NCBI GenBank assembly: GCA_002412555.1
Contig: DHVH01000305.1
Coordinates: forward strand, 1-51,340
Source: Marinilabiliaceae bacterium UBA5213
GTDB lineage: Bacteria > Bacteroidota > Bacteroidia > Bacteroidales > Marinilabiliaceae
Length of the DNA: 51,340 bases
Reading direction: 5' to 3'
The notes below the pieces were generated by a model. That model had not been told where the DNA came from. It saw only the letters and a list, made by a program, of their open reading frames with translations, and did no database searches. Below are positions 8,274 through 15,187 of this stretch, piece after piece; within the stretch, counting starts at the first letter, position 1, and each line of letters begins with the position of its first letter. The position numbers and the translations under genes are program-made.

Positions 8274-8284
8274 GTTACCGGCCT

Positions 8285-8312
8285 GTTAATGGGCGTTAAT
8301 GTTTTGTTAACG
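8285..8312 (+). promoter_or_regulatory. Three phased direct repeats, probable OmpR-family binding site
   Basis: GTTAATG (8285-8291), GTTAATG (8295-8301) and GTTAACG (8306-8312) recur every 10-11 bp, so they face the same side of the helix. Tandem 6-7-bp half-sites with this period are the usual target of OmpR/PhoB-class regulators. The block lies between the divergent Cys-repeat gene and the kinase/regulator operon, immediately upstream of both promoters. Binding by the regulator encoded at 9604 is inferred. Confidence 0.65.
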
Positions 8313-8337
8313 TGCTAAGCGAGTCATTAAAAACAGC

Positions 8338-8345
8338 TAATTTTG
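8338..8345 (+). promoter_or_regulatory. -7 box of the kinase/regulator operon, nearly at the start codon
   Basis: TAATTTTG matches the -7 consensus fully and ends six bases before the ATG at 8352, implying a leaderless or nearly leaderless mRNA. No TTG stands at the expected -33 position; the phased repeats end there instead, consistent with an activator-dependent promoter. Confidence 0.5.
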
Positions 8346-8351
8346 AACACC

Positions 8352-9635
8352 ATGAGAAAAAGAAATTCATCCGACCAGCAAGGGCTACTGGCCATTACCA
8401 CCTTTGTGGTACTGGCTCTATTGATAATGGTTCAGATCAGCTGGATATTCAGAGCCGCCCGGTTGGAAGAGCAGAATTTCAACCATAGGGTGTCCATGGC
8501 ATTAAAGGCGGCCAGAGACGAAATTGGTGTAAGGGCGCCTAAATGCAATGATATGTCGGACTTTCTATGTGGTCGAAAATGCCCCGAACACGTTCACAAA
8601 TCAAAATATGCCGAAGTGGACAGCATCATTCGCGCCAATCTTGGTATCTACAATATTGCCCTGCCGTACACCTTTGAAATCACCGATTCGCTGCTGCATC
8701 AGAGTACCGGACGATTTTTTAACCCCACCTGCTACCGGCAGAACCTGAACGGCCTCATCGATCAAAATGGCATTCAAATAAGACTTCAGTTTCCTACCCG
8801 CAATCAGTATTTGATTGGCCAATTATATAGCCAATTGGGTTTGTCCATTCTCTTCATACTTTTTGTCATGCTGTCCTTTCTCATTACCTGGCGCTTGTTC
8901 AGAAGAGAAAAGGAACTGATGCTGCACACCACCGATTTCATCAATAACATGGTGCATGAATTCCAAACGCCCATCGCCAACATCCGCTTTGCGGCTAACC
9001 TGCTTAAAAAGAAGAAGGCAGGCGACAACCCACAAAAGACCGAGGAATACACCGAAGTGATACTCAACGAAACCCTTCGTTTACAGGGGCACGTCGAAGC
9101 CATTTTAAAAGTGGCATCCAACTCAGACAACCCCGATAATACGGAGAAAATTGACATGCATCCATTGATTGAACATGTCATTTCCACCTTCCATTTTCGT
9201 CTGGAACATGCCCAGGCCGCCCTCACTTTGGATGCCCAGGCATCCAAACATCAAATTGTGGCCGAATGGGGGCCTCTAACCCTCATCGTTTCCAACTTAA
9301 TCGACAACGCCTTAAAATACGTCAACCAGAAGCCAAGAATTCATATCACCACTCAAAACAAAGAGAACCACCTGCTTGTTTCTATACAAGATAACGGCAT
9401 AGGCATCCGAAAAGAAGATCTGCCACGAATCTTTGATAAATTTTTCAGAGTTTCCACCGGTAATGTGCACGATGTAAAAGGTTTTGGCTTAGGGCTCACC
9501 TACGTTAAAAAAGTGGTTGAGCAGTTCGGCGGCTATGTAACGGTTCAAAGCACGCCTCATAAAGGCAGTGTTTTTACCTTGACTTTTCCATTAATCGATA
9601 GCCATGTCAACACAAAAAACGATACTGATCATTGA
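8352..9635 (+). CDS. Sensor histidine kinase with Cys/His-rich periplasmic domain
   Basis: A 427-residue membrane kinase: TM1 near 12-31, periplasmic domain about 34-160, TM2 about 165-187, then HisKA with the phospho-acceptor in HEFQTPIANIR. The HATPase domain follows with N box NLIDNALKYV, G1 DNGIGI, F box FDKFFR and G2 GFGLGL. The sensor domain holds C65, C73, C77 and C127 and the run CGRKCPEHVH, possible metal-binding or disulfide residues. The TTG three codons upstream is ignored in favour of the ATG at 8352. The 3' end overlaps the response regulator gene by 32 bases, so the two are translated together. Control of the divergent Cys-repeat gene is inferred from the shared upstream repeats. 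Confidence 0.93.
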   Translation: MRKRNSSDQQGLLAITTFVVLALLIMVQISWIFRAARLEEQNFNHRVSMALKAARDEIGVRAPKCNDMSDFLCGRKCPEHVHKSKYAEVDSIIRANLGIYNIALPYTFEITDSLLHQSTGRFFNPTCYRQNLNGLIDQNGIQIRLQFPTRNQYLIGQLYSQLGLSILFILFVMLSFLITWRLFRREKELMLHTTDFINNMVHEFQTPIANIRFAANLLKKKKAGDNPQKTEEYTEVILNETLRLQGHVEAILKVASNSDNPDNTEKIDMHPLIEHVISTFHFRLEHAQAALTLDAQASKHQIVAEWGPLTLIVSNLIDNALKYVNQKPRIHITTQNKENHLLVSIQDNGIGIRKEDLPRIFDKFFRVSTGNVHDVKGFGLGLTYVKKVVEQFGGYVTVQSTPHKGSVFTLTFPLIDSHVNTKNDTDH

Positions 9636-10302
9636 AGATGACCTCAACATGGGGTTTTTGCTGAAAGAGTATTTGTCTGCCAATGATTTCAATGTGGAAT
9701 TATGCACCGACGGCGATAAAGCACTTTCCACCTTTGAAGCCTCCAAAGTCGATTTTTGCCTCATCGATGTCATGCTGCCCGGCATAGACGGATTCACGCT
9801 GGCAGAGCGCATTCGCGACAAAGACCCGGATGTGCCGGTGGTATTTCTGACCGCGCGCTCCATGAAACAGGATAAGTTGAAGGGCTTCAATTTAGGAGGC
9901 GACGATTATATCACCAAGCCTTTTGACGAAGAAGAATTGCTTTGTCGCATCCATGCCATAATGAACCGGTACAACGGTAAAAAAGAAACTCCTGATGAAC
10001 CAACGGCCGCTTGTCACATTGGCAGTTACCTGTTTGACATACAAAATCAGGCTCTAATCATCAATGACCAAACCCAGCGACTCACTTACCGTGAATGTGA
10101 TGTGCTAAAGATGCTTTGCCAGAACAAAAACAATCTGGTCAAAAGAAGTGATTTATTGCAGAAATACTGGGATAAAGACGATTACTTTAATGGCAGAAGT
10201 CTGGATGTTTTCATCACCCGATTGAGAAAGCACCTGGCCGATGACGACAAGGTGAAAATTGAAAATGTACCCAAAGTCGGGTACATTTTGCAGGATCAAT
10301 AA
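9604..10302 (+). CDS. OmpR/PhoB-family response regulator
   Basis: The 232-residue cytoplasmic partner of the preceding kinase. The receiver domain (1-120) shows the acidic pocket IIEDDLN, phospho-acceptor D55 in LIDVMLPGIDGF, conserved T in VFLTARS, and K in DYITKPFDEEE. The C-terminal winged helix (about 135-230) has the typical LTYRECDVLKMLCQ, VKRSDLLQKYW, RSLDVFITRLRKHL and VPKVGYIL. The start overlaps the kinase gene by 32 bases. The likely target is the set of GTTAAYG direct repeats at 8285-8312, which would give autoregulation and control of the secreted repeat protein (inference). It resembles RprY-type regulators of Bacteroides but orthology cannot be fixed by eye. Confidence 0.94.
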   Translation: MSTQKTILIIEDDLNMGFLLKEYLSANDFNVELCTDGDKALSTFEASKVDFCLIDVMLPGIDGFTLAERIRDKDPDVPVVFLTARSMKQDKLKGFNLGGDDYITKPFDEEELLCRIHAIMNRYNGKKETPDEPTAACHIGSYLFDIQNQALIINDQTQRLTYRECDVLKMLCQNKNNLVKRSDLLQKYWDKDDYFNGRSLDVFITRLRKHLADDDKVKIENVPKVGYILQDQ

Positions 10303-10315
10303 GTATAAAATGGGG

Positions 10316-10717
10316 TCACCATTTTACCGAGTCATAAACAATGACCTTCTTCCATAAATGTTGGTTGTCCTCAACAAATCTCAGGTGCTGGGGATCAATT
10401 TGATAGCTGTCCTGATCTTCTTTAGTATCAAAAAACAGCATCAGCGAATAGGTGTAGGAGTGATCCACCACATCCCGACTTTCGGTGCCGGCCGGAACAC
10501 CTAAATGCGCGTACCGAATGGTTTCAATGGTTGTCAATTCCTCCAAAGCTTGCTCCATCTGGCCTCTTGCATCCGCATTATCCGGAGTATGTAACCAGAA
10601 ATAAACATGGTGCACCAAAACATCTTGTCCCACATTCTTCGGCGAATCTAGTTGACACCCCGATAGCACAAACAATCCCAATAGCATCCAGGTGACTAAA
10701 AAATAGCTTTGTCTCAT
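10316..10717 (-). CDS. Dabb-domain lipoprotein
   Basis: A 133-residue protein with a lipoprotein signal peptide (MRQSYFLVTWMLLGLFVLSG-C; lipobox LSGC). It is followed by a stress-responsive alpha/beta-barrel (Dabb) domain: VLVHHVYFWL, then TIETIRYAHLGVPAGTESRDV and YSLMLFFDTKEDQDSYQIDPQH. Dabb domains are dimeric ferredoxin-like folds of mostly unknown function; a membrane-anchored form is not rare in Bacteroidota. The frame extends 20 codons upstream, but the ATG at 10715-10717 begins the signal peptide. It is convergent with the response regulator gene and ends 13 bases from it. It probably follows the outer-membrane protein gene upstream in the same transcript. Confidence 0.85.
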   Translation of the reverse strand: MRQSYFLVTWMLLGLFVLSGCQLDSPKNVGQDVLVHHVYFWLHTPDNADARGQMEQALEELTTIETIRYAHLGVPAGTESRDVVDHSYTYSLMLFFDTKEDQDSYQIDPQHLRFVEDNQHLWKKVIVYDSVKW

Positions 10718-10786
10718 CAGAAAATAGTTTAATAACAATATGGCAGGTAAGATAAGAAATATCTCAAACACGAACAACCGTGCGCA

Positions 10787-11455
10787 TTAATCCATGTATA
10801 GGGTGATGCCCAGCGCCAAATTCCAGATTTTGTCAAGCGAAACATATTTTGTTCGCACCAGCTCCAAAACATAGGCATCCAAAGTACTCATCTCGCCATA
10901 TATGCCAATCGATTTAAATGTCCGCCCTGCGGGCAAATGGATTTGCCATTCGGCACCCCAAAAGGGTGCCAGATGCACTTTATTCTGAAAATAATATTGC
11001 TCAGGATAATGGGCAGGCAGTCTACGGAAAGTATTGTTGGTGTTGCCCCAATTGATGGACACACCAGCCTTCGGAGTAACATTTCCCAGAAGCCCTGGTT
11101 TGAATAAATCCCAGCTGTTCTTCAATGAAACCGTATGCACCCGTACCGAACTTCCACCCAGATGATTGGAAAGCACACCGTAAAATAGGGTGGCATCGTA
11201 CCTCTTAGAAAGATCGTAACCTGCTCCTACCGACATAAAACCAATGAGCCCGGCATACTGCACCTTCAAGTGATCAGGAATTATCCACGATGGTCTAATA
11301 TGAAGCGTGTCTTCTCTGATAATCAAAGGCCTCGGCTTTCTCAATCCGGTCAGCCGGGCGGCATCATCGTCCGGCGGGTATCGATCCGCTGCTTTAACTG
11401 CAACAGACGCAAAAAGAGTAAGCAGTAGAAATAAATATAGCAGTCTATTTCTCAT
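10787..11455 (-). CDS. Predicted outer-membrane beta-barrel protein
   Basis: The product is about 222 residues with a signal peptide (MRNRLLYLFLLLTLFASVAV-KA). The mature part is rich in alternating aromatic and small residues typical of an 8-10-strand barrel: GLIGFMSVGAGYDLS, DATLFYGVLSNHLGGSSV, AGVSINWGNTNNTF and the C-terminal aromatic strand IWNLALGITLYMD. No named family was recognised. Starts at 11461 (ATG) or 11467 (GTG) are possible; 11455 gives the neatest signal peptide. It directly follows the phosphoesterase gene on the same strand, so the two are likely co-transcribed. Confidence 0.78.
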   Translation of the reverse strand: MRNRLLYLFLLLTLFASVAVKAADRYPPDDDAARLTGLRKPRPLIIREDTLHIRPSWIIPDHLKVQYAGLIGFMSVGAGYDLSKRYDATLFYGVLSNHLGGSSVRVHTVSLKNSWDLFKPGLLGNVTPKAGVSINWGNTNNTFRRLPAHYPEQYYFQNKVHLAPFWGAEWQIHLPAGRTFKSIGIYGEMSTLDAYVLELVRTKYVSLDKIWNLALGITLYMD

Positions 11456-11466
11456 AAACATATGCA

Positions 11467-12279
11467 CTAAAAGCGTTCCATTCTAATTTCAAAACCATCC
11501 TCGTCCAAATCCAGAAAAAAAACCTCGCCTTGTTTGCTGCTAGACGCAGTAAAATAAGGCGGTCCGGTTTCATACATTTGACCATAATAAAATCTGTGTG
11601 TATGCCCATGCAGGGACAAATCTACATTGTATTCGTGCATTAGCCGGTTGTAATAGTATTCGTTGCCCCGACTGAAAGGATCACTCCAGGGTGGAATGTG
11701 CGAAAACACAAAGCGGTACTTATAGCCCTCACTATCTTTTAATACCTCCTCCAGCCAGTCAAAATCAGGATCTTCTACATTCTTTTCCCAGATAACATCA
11801 TCCAGAAATACAAAAAGACAATTGTTATACACCATGGTGAAATTATAGGGTCCGAACATTTCTTTGTAAAGTAACTCCCCATTGGACAAGTAATCATGAT
11901 TACCAATGATGGTCAAAAGGGGATGTTTCAACCCGGAGGATAGGTCTCTATACCACAAAAACTCACGATAAATCCCACTCAAGGTCAAATCGCCCATATG
12001 AACCACAAAATCAATATCATCCTTTCGGTTGAAGTAGCGAACCTGCTTCTCAAACTCATCATAATAGGTATGCGTATCCCCAAAAATGCCTATTGAGAAA
12101 GGGACAAAATAGTCGGTCCCATTTTGCTGAATGCTTTCAATGGCTTTGATATTTAAATCACTGTCCGACACTTTTACACCTGCCTTGTAGGGACTGTATT
12201 CAATGATATTCTCACAGGCCCCCAAAAGAAGGATGACAGCGGCAGACAAGAGTCCTTTTATTTTTCGATTGCTCACCAT
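11467..12279 (-). CDS. Calcineurin-like metallophosphoesterase lipoprotein
   Basis: A 270-residue predicted lipoprotein (MVSNRKIKGLLSAAVILLLGAC lipobox) with a metallophosphoesterase domain. The five metal-ligand motifs are in order: GDTH, GDLT, GNHD, FSHIPPW and GHTH. It probably hydrolyses a phosphoester outside the cytoplasm; the substrate is unknown. The open frame runs 54 codons further upstream but that extension has no signal peptide, so the ATG at 12277-12279 is preferred. A TATTTTTG box on the reverse strand at 12299-12306 lies 20 bases before this start and supports it. Confidence 0.9.
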   Translation of the reverse strand: MVSNRKIKGLLSAAVILLLGACENIIEYSPYKAGVKVSDSDLNIKAIESIQQNGTDYFVPFSIGIFGDTHTYYDEFEKQVRYFNRKDDIDFVVHMGDLTLSGIYREFLWYRDLSSGLKHPLLTIIGNHDYLSNGELLYKEMFGPYNFTMVYNNCLFVFLDDVIWEKNVEDPDFDWLEEVLKDSEGYKYRFVFSHIPPWSDPFSRGNEYYYNRLMHEYNVDLSLHGHTHRFYYGQMYETGPPYFTASSSKQGEVFFLDLDEDGFEIRMERF

Positions 12280-12298
12280 ACTTGTACAATTTCTAAAA

Positions 12299-12306
12299 CA
12301 AAAATA
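12299..12306 (-). promoter_or_regulatory. -7 box of the phosphoesterase operon
   Basis: TATTTTTG on the reverse strand fully matches TAnnTTTG and lies 20 bases before the chosen ATG. No clear TTG at -33. Confidence 0.5.
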
Positions 12307-12512
12307 AAACGAACAGTTCCCGCATGTCGAGAAATCTTCGCTGAACCGCAGAAAAGAACCCTTAAAACGAAATTTTTGGAACTTGTTTACCGAGCCTCCT
12401 CGTTGGTCGAACAACTCAAGGACTGGTATATGTGCAAGCAAACGCTTAATTTTTTAGATTATAAATAAGGCGTATTGGTGACCTTTTTATGTGAATAAAG
12501 AAAAAAATCTTC

Positions 12513-12520
12513 TATTTTCG
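12513..12520 (+). promoter_or_regulatory. Probable -7 box of the MFS transporter gene
   Basis: TATTTTCG matches seven of eight positions of the -7 consensus, 35 bases before the ATG. The same TAnnTTTCG-type variant appears upstream of rbfA (18352-18359) and of the WG-repeat gene (32471-32478). Confidence 0.4.
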
Positions 12521-12555
12521 AACCCGCTAAATCTATTAAACCAAAACTATAACTA

Positions 12556-13758
12556 ATGAGTGTACAACGTAATGTTTCCGGATGGATTGTAACCCTGGCG
12601 GCGCTGGGCATCAACCTCGTCCTTGGGATCTTATATTCCTGGGGAGTTATTAAAAAAGCGCTGGTGGATGACTGGGGATGGAGCAACACTGAAGCTGCTC
12701 TACCCTACACTGTTTGCGTGGCCATTTTGGCCTTTGTAACCATTTTTGGCGGGCGGCTGCAGGACAAGTACGGCCCCAGAATCATCGCACTTACAGGCGG
12801 TATTCTATTTGGCACTGGGCTGCTACTTTCTGCCTTTGCCAAAAACCCCACCATAATGGTGCTTACTTTTGGTGTAATCAGCGGATTGGGTATGGGCTTT
12901 GGGTACGCAGCAGCTACCCCCTGCGCCATTAAATGGTTTGAACCACGTAAAAAAGGCCTCATTGCAGGTATTGTGGTGGCAGGCATTGGCCTCTCAGCCA
13001 TTTACATTGCACCCCTAACCAATTACCTGCTCACAACTTCAGGCATCGAGCATACCTTTGTATTTTTAGGCATTCTGGCTTTAGTTGCCCTGATCGTTTT
13101 TTCATTGCTATTGAAAAACCCACCGGAAGGTTATGTACCTGCGTCCAAGAAAAATCGTCCTGTTGTTGCTCATGGAGAGGATTATTCCTGGCAACAAATG
13201 ATAAAGACACGGCCCTTCTTCCTTTTATGGCTGACCTATTTGTTGAGTGCCACGGCAGGTCTCATGCTGATTGGGCACATTGCCAGTATTGCTTATGTAC
13301 AGGCTGGCTGGCAGGCAGGCTTCGTTTTGGTGGTGGTTCTGGCTATATTCAACACCTCCGGACGAATTCTGGGCGGCTTTCTATCTGACACCATGGGCCG
13401 CACCAACGCTCTGTTAATGGTATTTGTGATTCAGGCAATCAATATGTTTGCATTTTCTTTCCTCAATTCCATTCCCTTGTTAATCGCAGGAACGGCCGTT
13501 GCCGGACTCTCGTATGGCGCCTTATTTTCATTGTTTCCGGCAACCACGGCCGATTTCTTCGGGATAAAAAACCTGGGTGTTAATTATGGCTTAATTTTTA
13601 CCGGATGGGGCATCGCAGGAATTGTTGGCCCCCTTTTAGGAGGCCAGGTGGCCGACCTTACCGGCACGTACAACGCCTCTTATGTGGTAGCTGGCATTAT
13701 GTTGCTCTTGGGTGCCATGTTGGTAAAATTCATTAAGGAGCCAGTAAAAAGGTCTTAA
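12556..13758 (+). CDS. OFA (oxalate/formate antiporter) family MFS transporter
   Basis: A 400-residue inner-membrane transporter with 12 predicted helices. The N-terminus GWIVTLAALGINLVLGILYSWGVIKKAL and the loop-2/3 motif GGRLQDKYGPR are those of the OFA subfamily of the major facilitator superfamily. ISGLGMGFGYAAATPCAIKWF and GRILGGFLSDTMGR (the C-half signature) agree. Family members include oxalate:formate exchangers and YhjX, a pyruvate-linked protein of E. coli; the substrate here is not predictable, and no oxalate-degrading genes are adjacent. The gene stands alone; the DUF418 gene follows after 120 bases containing a large inverted repeat. Confidence 0.92.
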   Translation: MSVQRNVSGWIVTLAALGINLVLGILYSWGVIKKALVDDWGWSNTEAALPYTVCVAILAFVTIFGGRLQDKYGPRIIALTGGILFGTGLLLSAFAKNPTIMVLTFGVISGLGMGFGYAAATPCAIKWFEPRKKGLIAGIVVAGIGLSAIYIAPLTNYLLTTSGIEHTFVFLGILALVALIVFSLLLKNPPEGYVPASKKNRPVVAHGEDYSWQQMIKTRPFFLLWLTYLLSATAGLMLIGHIASIAYVQAGWQAGFVLVVVLAIFNTSGRILGGFLSDTMGRTNALLMVFVIQAINMFAFSFLNSIPLLIAGTAVAGLSYGALFSLFPATTADFFGIKNLGVNYGLIFTGWGIAGIVGPLLGGQVADLTGTYNASYVVAGIMLLLGAMLVKFIKEPVKRS

Positions 13759-13774
13759 AACTTCGGCGTTTTTC

Positions 13775-13804
13775 TTGATTAAAACACCGACAATATATAA
13801 TTTG
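13775..13804 (+). promoter_or_regulatory. Possible promoter of the DUF418 gene
   Basis: TTG (13775-13777) is followed 18 bp later by TATAATTTG (13796-13804), a -7-like box with one extra base. Transcription would begin inside the left arm of the inverted repeat at 13805-13846. Confidence 0.35.
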
Positions 13805-13846
13805 CATGGGTAGTTATCCACCATATTTTGTGGCTTACTACCCATG
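13805..13846 (+). promoter_or_regulatory. Large two-tier inverted repeat upstream of the DUF418 gene
   Basis: CATGGGTAGT (13805-13814) pairs perfectly with ACTACCCATG (13837-13846). Within it CCAC (13818-13821) pairs with GTGG (13830-13833) around an 8-base loop. No T run follows, so it is not a standard terminator. It could be an operator or a structured leader 33 bases before the DUF418 start codon. Confidence 0.55.
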
Positions 13847-13878
13847 TGCGTTTTACATAAACCCATAAAACTAGACTT

Positions 13879-15126
13879 ATGAGCCATCCTATTAACCCAA
13901 CAGTTCCCGGTCAACGCATTCAAATTATTGACACTTTAAGAGGCTTTGCCATTTTTGGCATTCTGATGGTTAATATGTTATGGATGAGTGCCCCTGTGGG
14001 CATCTCCTTAACTGAATATGCTCTCTGGGATAGCCCATTGGATAAAACGGTTGAATTTCTTATCTCCTTTTTGTTCGAAGGTAAATTCTATGTACTGTTC
14101 TCCATGCTGTTTGGTTATGGGTTCTGGCTTTTCCTTCAAAAGACAAACGATGGTACTTCCCCTGCAAAAGTCTATGCATGGCGCCTGGTCCTTTTAATCC
14201 TGTTTGGAGTGGCGCACATCGTACTGCTTTGGCCGGGTGACATTCTGCTCTGTTATGGTTTATTAGGCTTACTGTTATTGCTATTCAGAAATAAAAGCAA
14301 CCGCAGTCTTTTTAAATGGGCACTTGCTTTACTCATCATTCCTTTAGTATTATTGGGCGCAATGGCACTTCTGTTTCACTTGGGCATGTCCAACCCTGAT
14401 TCTGCAGAAGTCATTGAGTCCGCCATGAAGGACCAACAAGCCGTATTTGTTGCCCTCATTGAGAATGCCTTAAGGATTTACCCGACCGGCAGTTTTTCTG
14501 AGATTGTCAACATTCGTCTGGAAGAATATACCACCTTACTGATGGGGGCCTTTATCATGTTTTACCCCAACGTGTTGGCTATGTTTTTAGTAGGTTTCTA
14601 TGCGGGCAGAAAGCAACTGCTCAATGAAGTAACCGCCCATCTGCCAATATTCAGAAAAATGGCCATTTGGGGGTTATCAACAGGCTTGCTGGCCGGATTG
14701 GCATACGCTTTTTTGAAAATGGAAACAGACTTGGGCACACCTACCCTTGAGTCAGTGTTAGCCATGACGCTGAACGCTTTTGGCGGACCAGTTCTTTCAT
14801 TAGGCTTTGTATCTACCATCATTCTTCTGATCCATAACGGGCTTTTGAAACATTGTGCCGTTTGGCTGGCGGCGGTTGGACGAATGGCGCTTTCAAATTA
14901 TCTGATGCACAGCATTATTGCAGCCCTTCTCTTTCACAGCTATGGATTTGCACTTTACGGAAAAGTCTCCATATGGCAGGGCTCCCTTTTGTGTCTGGCT
15001 ATCTTCGCCATCCAAATACCCTTGAGTATTGCATGGCTCAAATTTTTCCGCTTTGGGCCTTTTGAGTGGCTTTGGCGCAGTTTGACCTACCTTAAATGGC
15101 AGCCCTTTTTGAATACCAAAGCGTAG
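13879..15126 (+). CDS. DUF418 (YeiB-like) membrane protein
   Basis: A 415-residue integral membrane protein with about nine or ten helices. The N-terminal signature RIQIIDTLRGFAIFGILMVNM and the following FLFEGKFYVLFSMLFGYGFWLFL are diagnostic of the YeiB/DUF418 family. The C-terminal DUF418 block contains AVGRMALSNYLMHSIIAALLFHSYG and IPLSIAWLKFFRFGPFEWLWRSLTY. The family is related to acyltransferase-like membrane proteins but its reaction is unknown. Length is normal. A strong terminator follows at 15136-15165. Confidence 0.93.
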   Translation: MSHPINPTVPGQRIQIIDTLRGFAIFGILMVNMLWMSAPVGISLTEYALWDSPLDKTVEFLISFLFEGKFYVLFSMLFGYGFWLFLQKTNDGTSPAKVYAWRLVLLILFGVAHIVLLWPGDILLCYGLLGLLLLLFRNKSNRSLFKWALALLIIPLVLLGAMALLFHLGMSNPDSAEVIESAMKDQQAVFVALIENALRIYPTGSFSEIVNIRLEEYTTLLMGAFIMFYPNVLAMFLVGFYAGRKQLLNEVTAHLPIFRKMAIWGLSTGLLAGLAYAFLKMETDLGTPTLESVLAMTLNAFGGPVLSLGFVSTIILLIHNGLLKHCAVWLAAVGRMALSNYLMHSIIAALLFHSYGFALYGKVSIWQGSLLCLAIFAIQIPLSIAWLKFFRFGPFEWLWRSLTYLKWQPFLNTKA

Positions 15127-15135
15127 GATAAAATT

Positions 15136-15165
15136 AAAGGGGATCTAGCAGCGTAGAACCCCTTT
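15136..15165. terminator. Bidirectional terminator between DUF418 and PspC genes
   Basis: AAAGGGG (15136-15142) pairs with CCCCTTT (15159-15165), and an inner TCTA/TAGA extends the stem. It stands between convergent genes and is followed by ATTTT on the forward strand. Confidence 0.72.
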
Positions 15166-15187
15166 ATTTTCTTACAAAAAATAATAA

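Noticed and set aside
8012..8299. 95-codon forward ORF rich in Ser, Phe and Leu
   Set aside because: It is the mirror of the Cys/Lys repeat gene; its repetitive hydrophobic sequence comes from the 24-bp repeats, and it crosses the divergent promoter.
12556..13758. Calling the MFS protein an oxalate/formate exchanger
   Set aside because: The OFA subfamily includes other substrates and there are no oxalate-metabolism genes near; only the subfamily is assigned.
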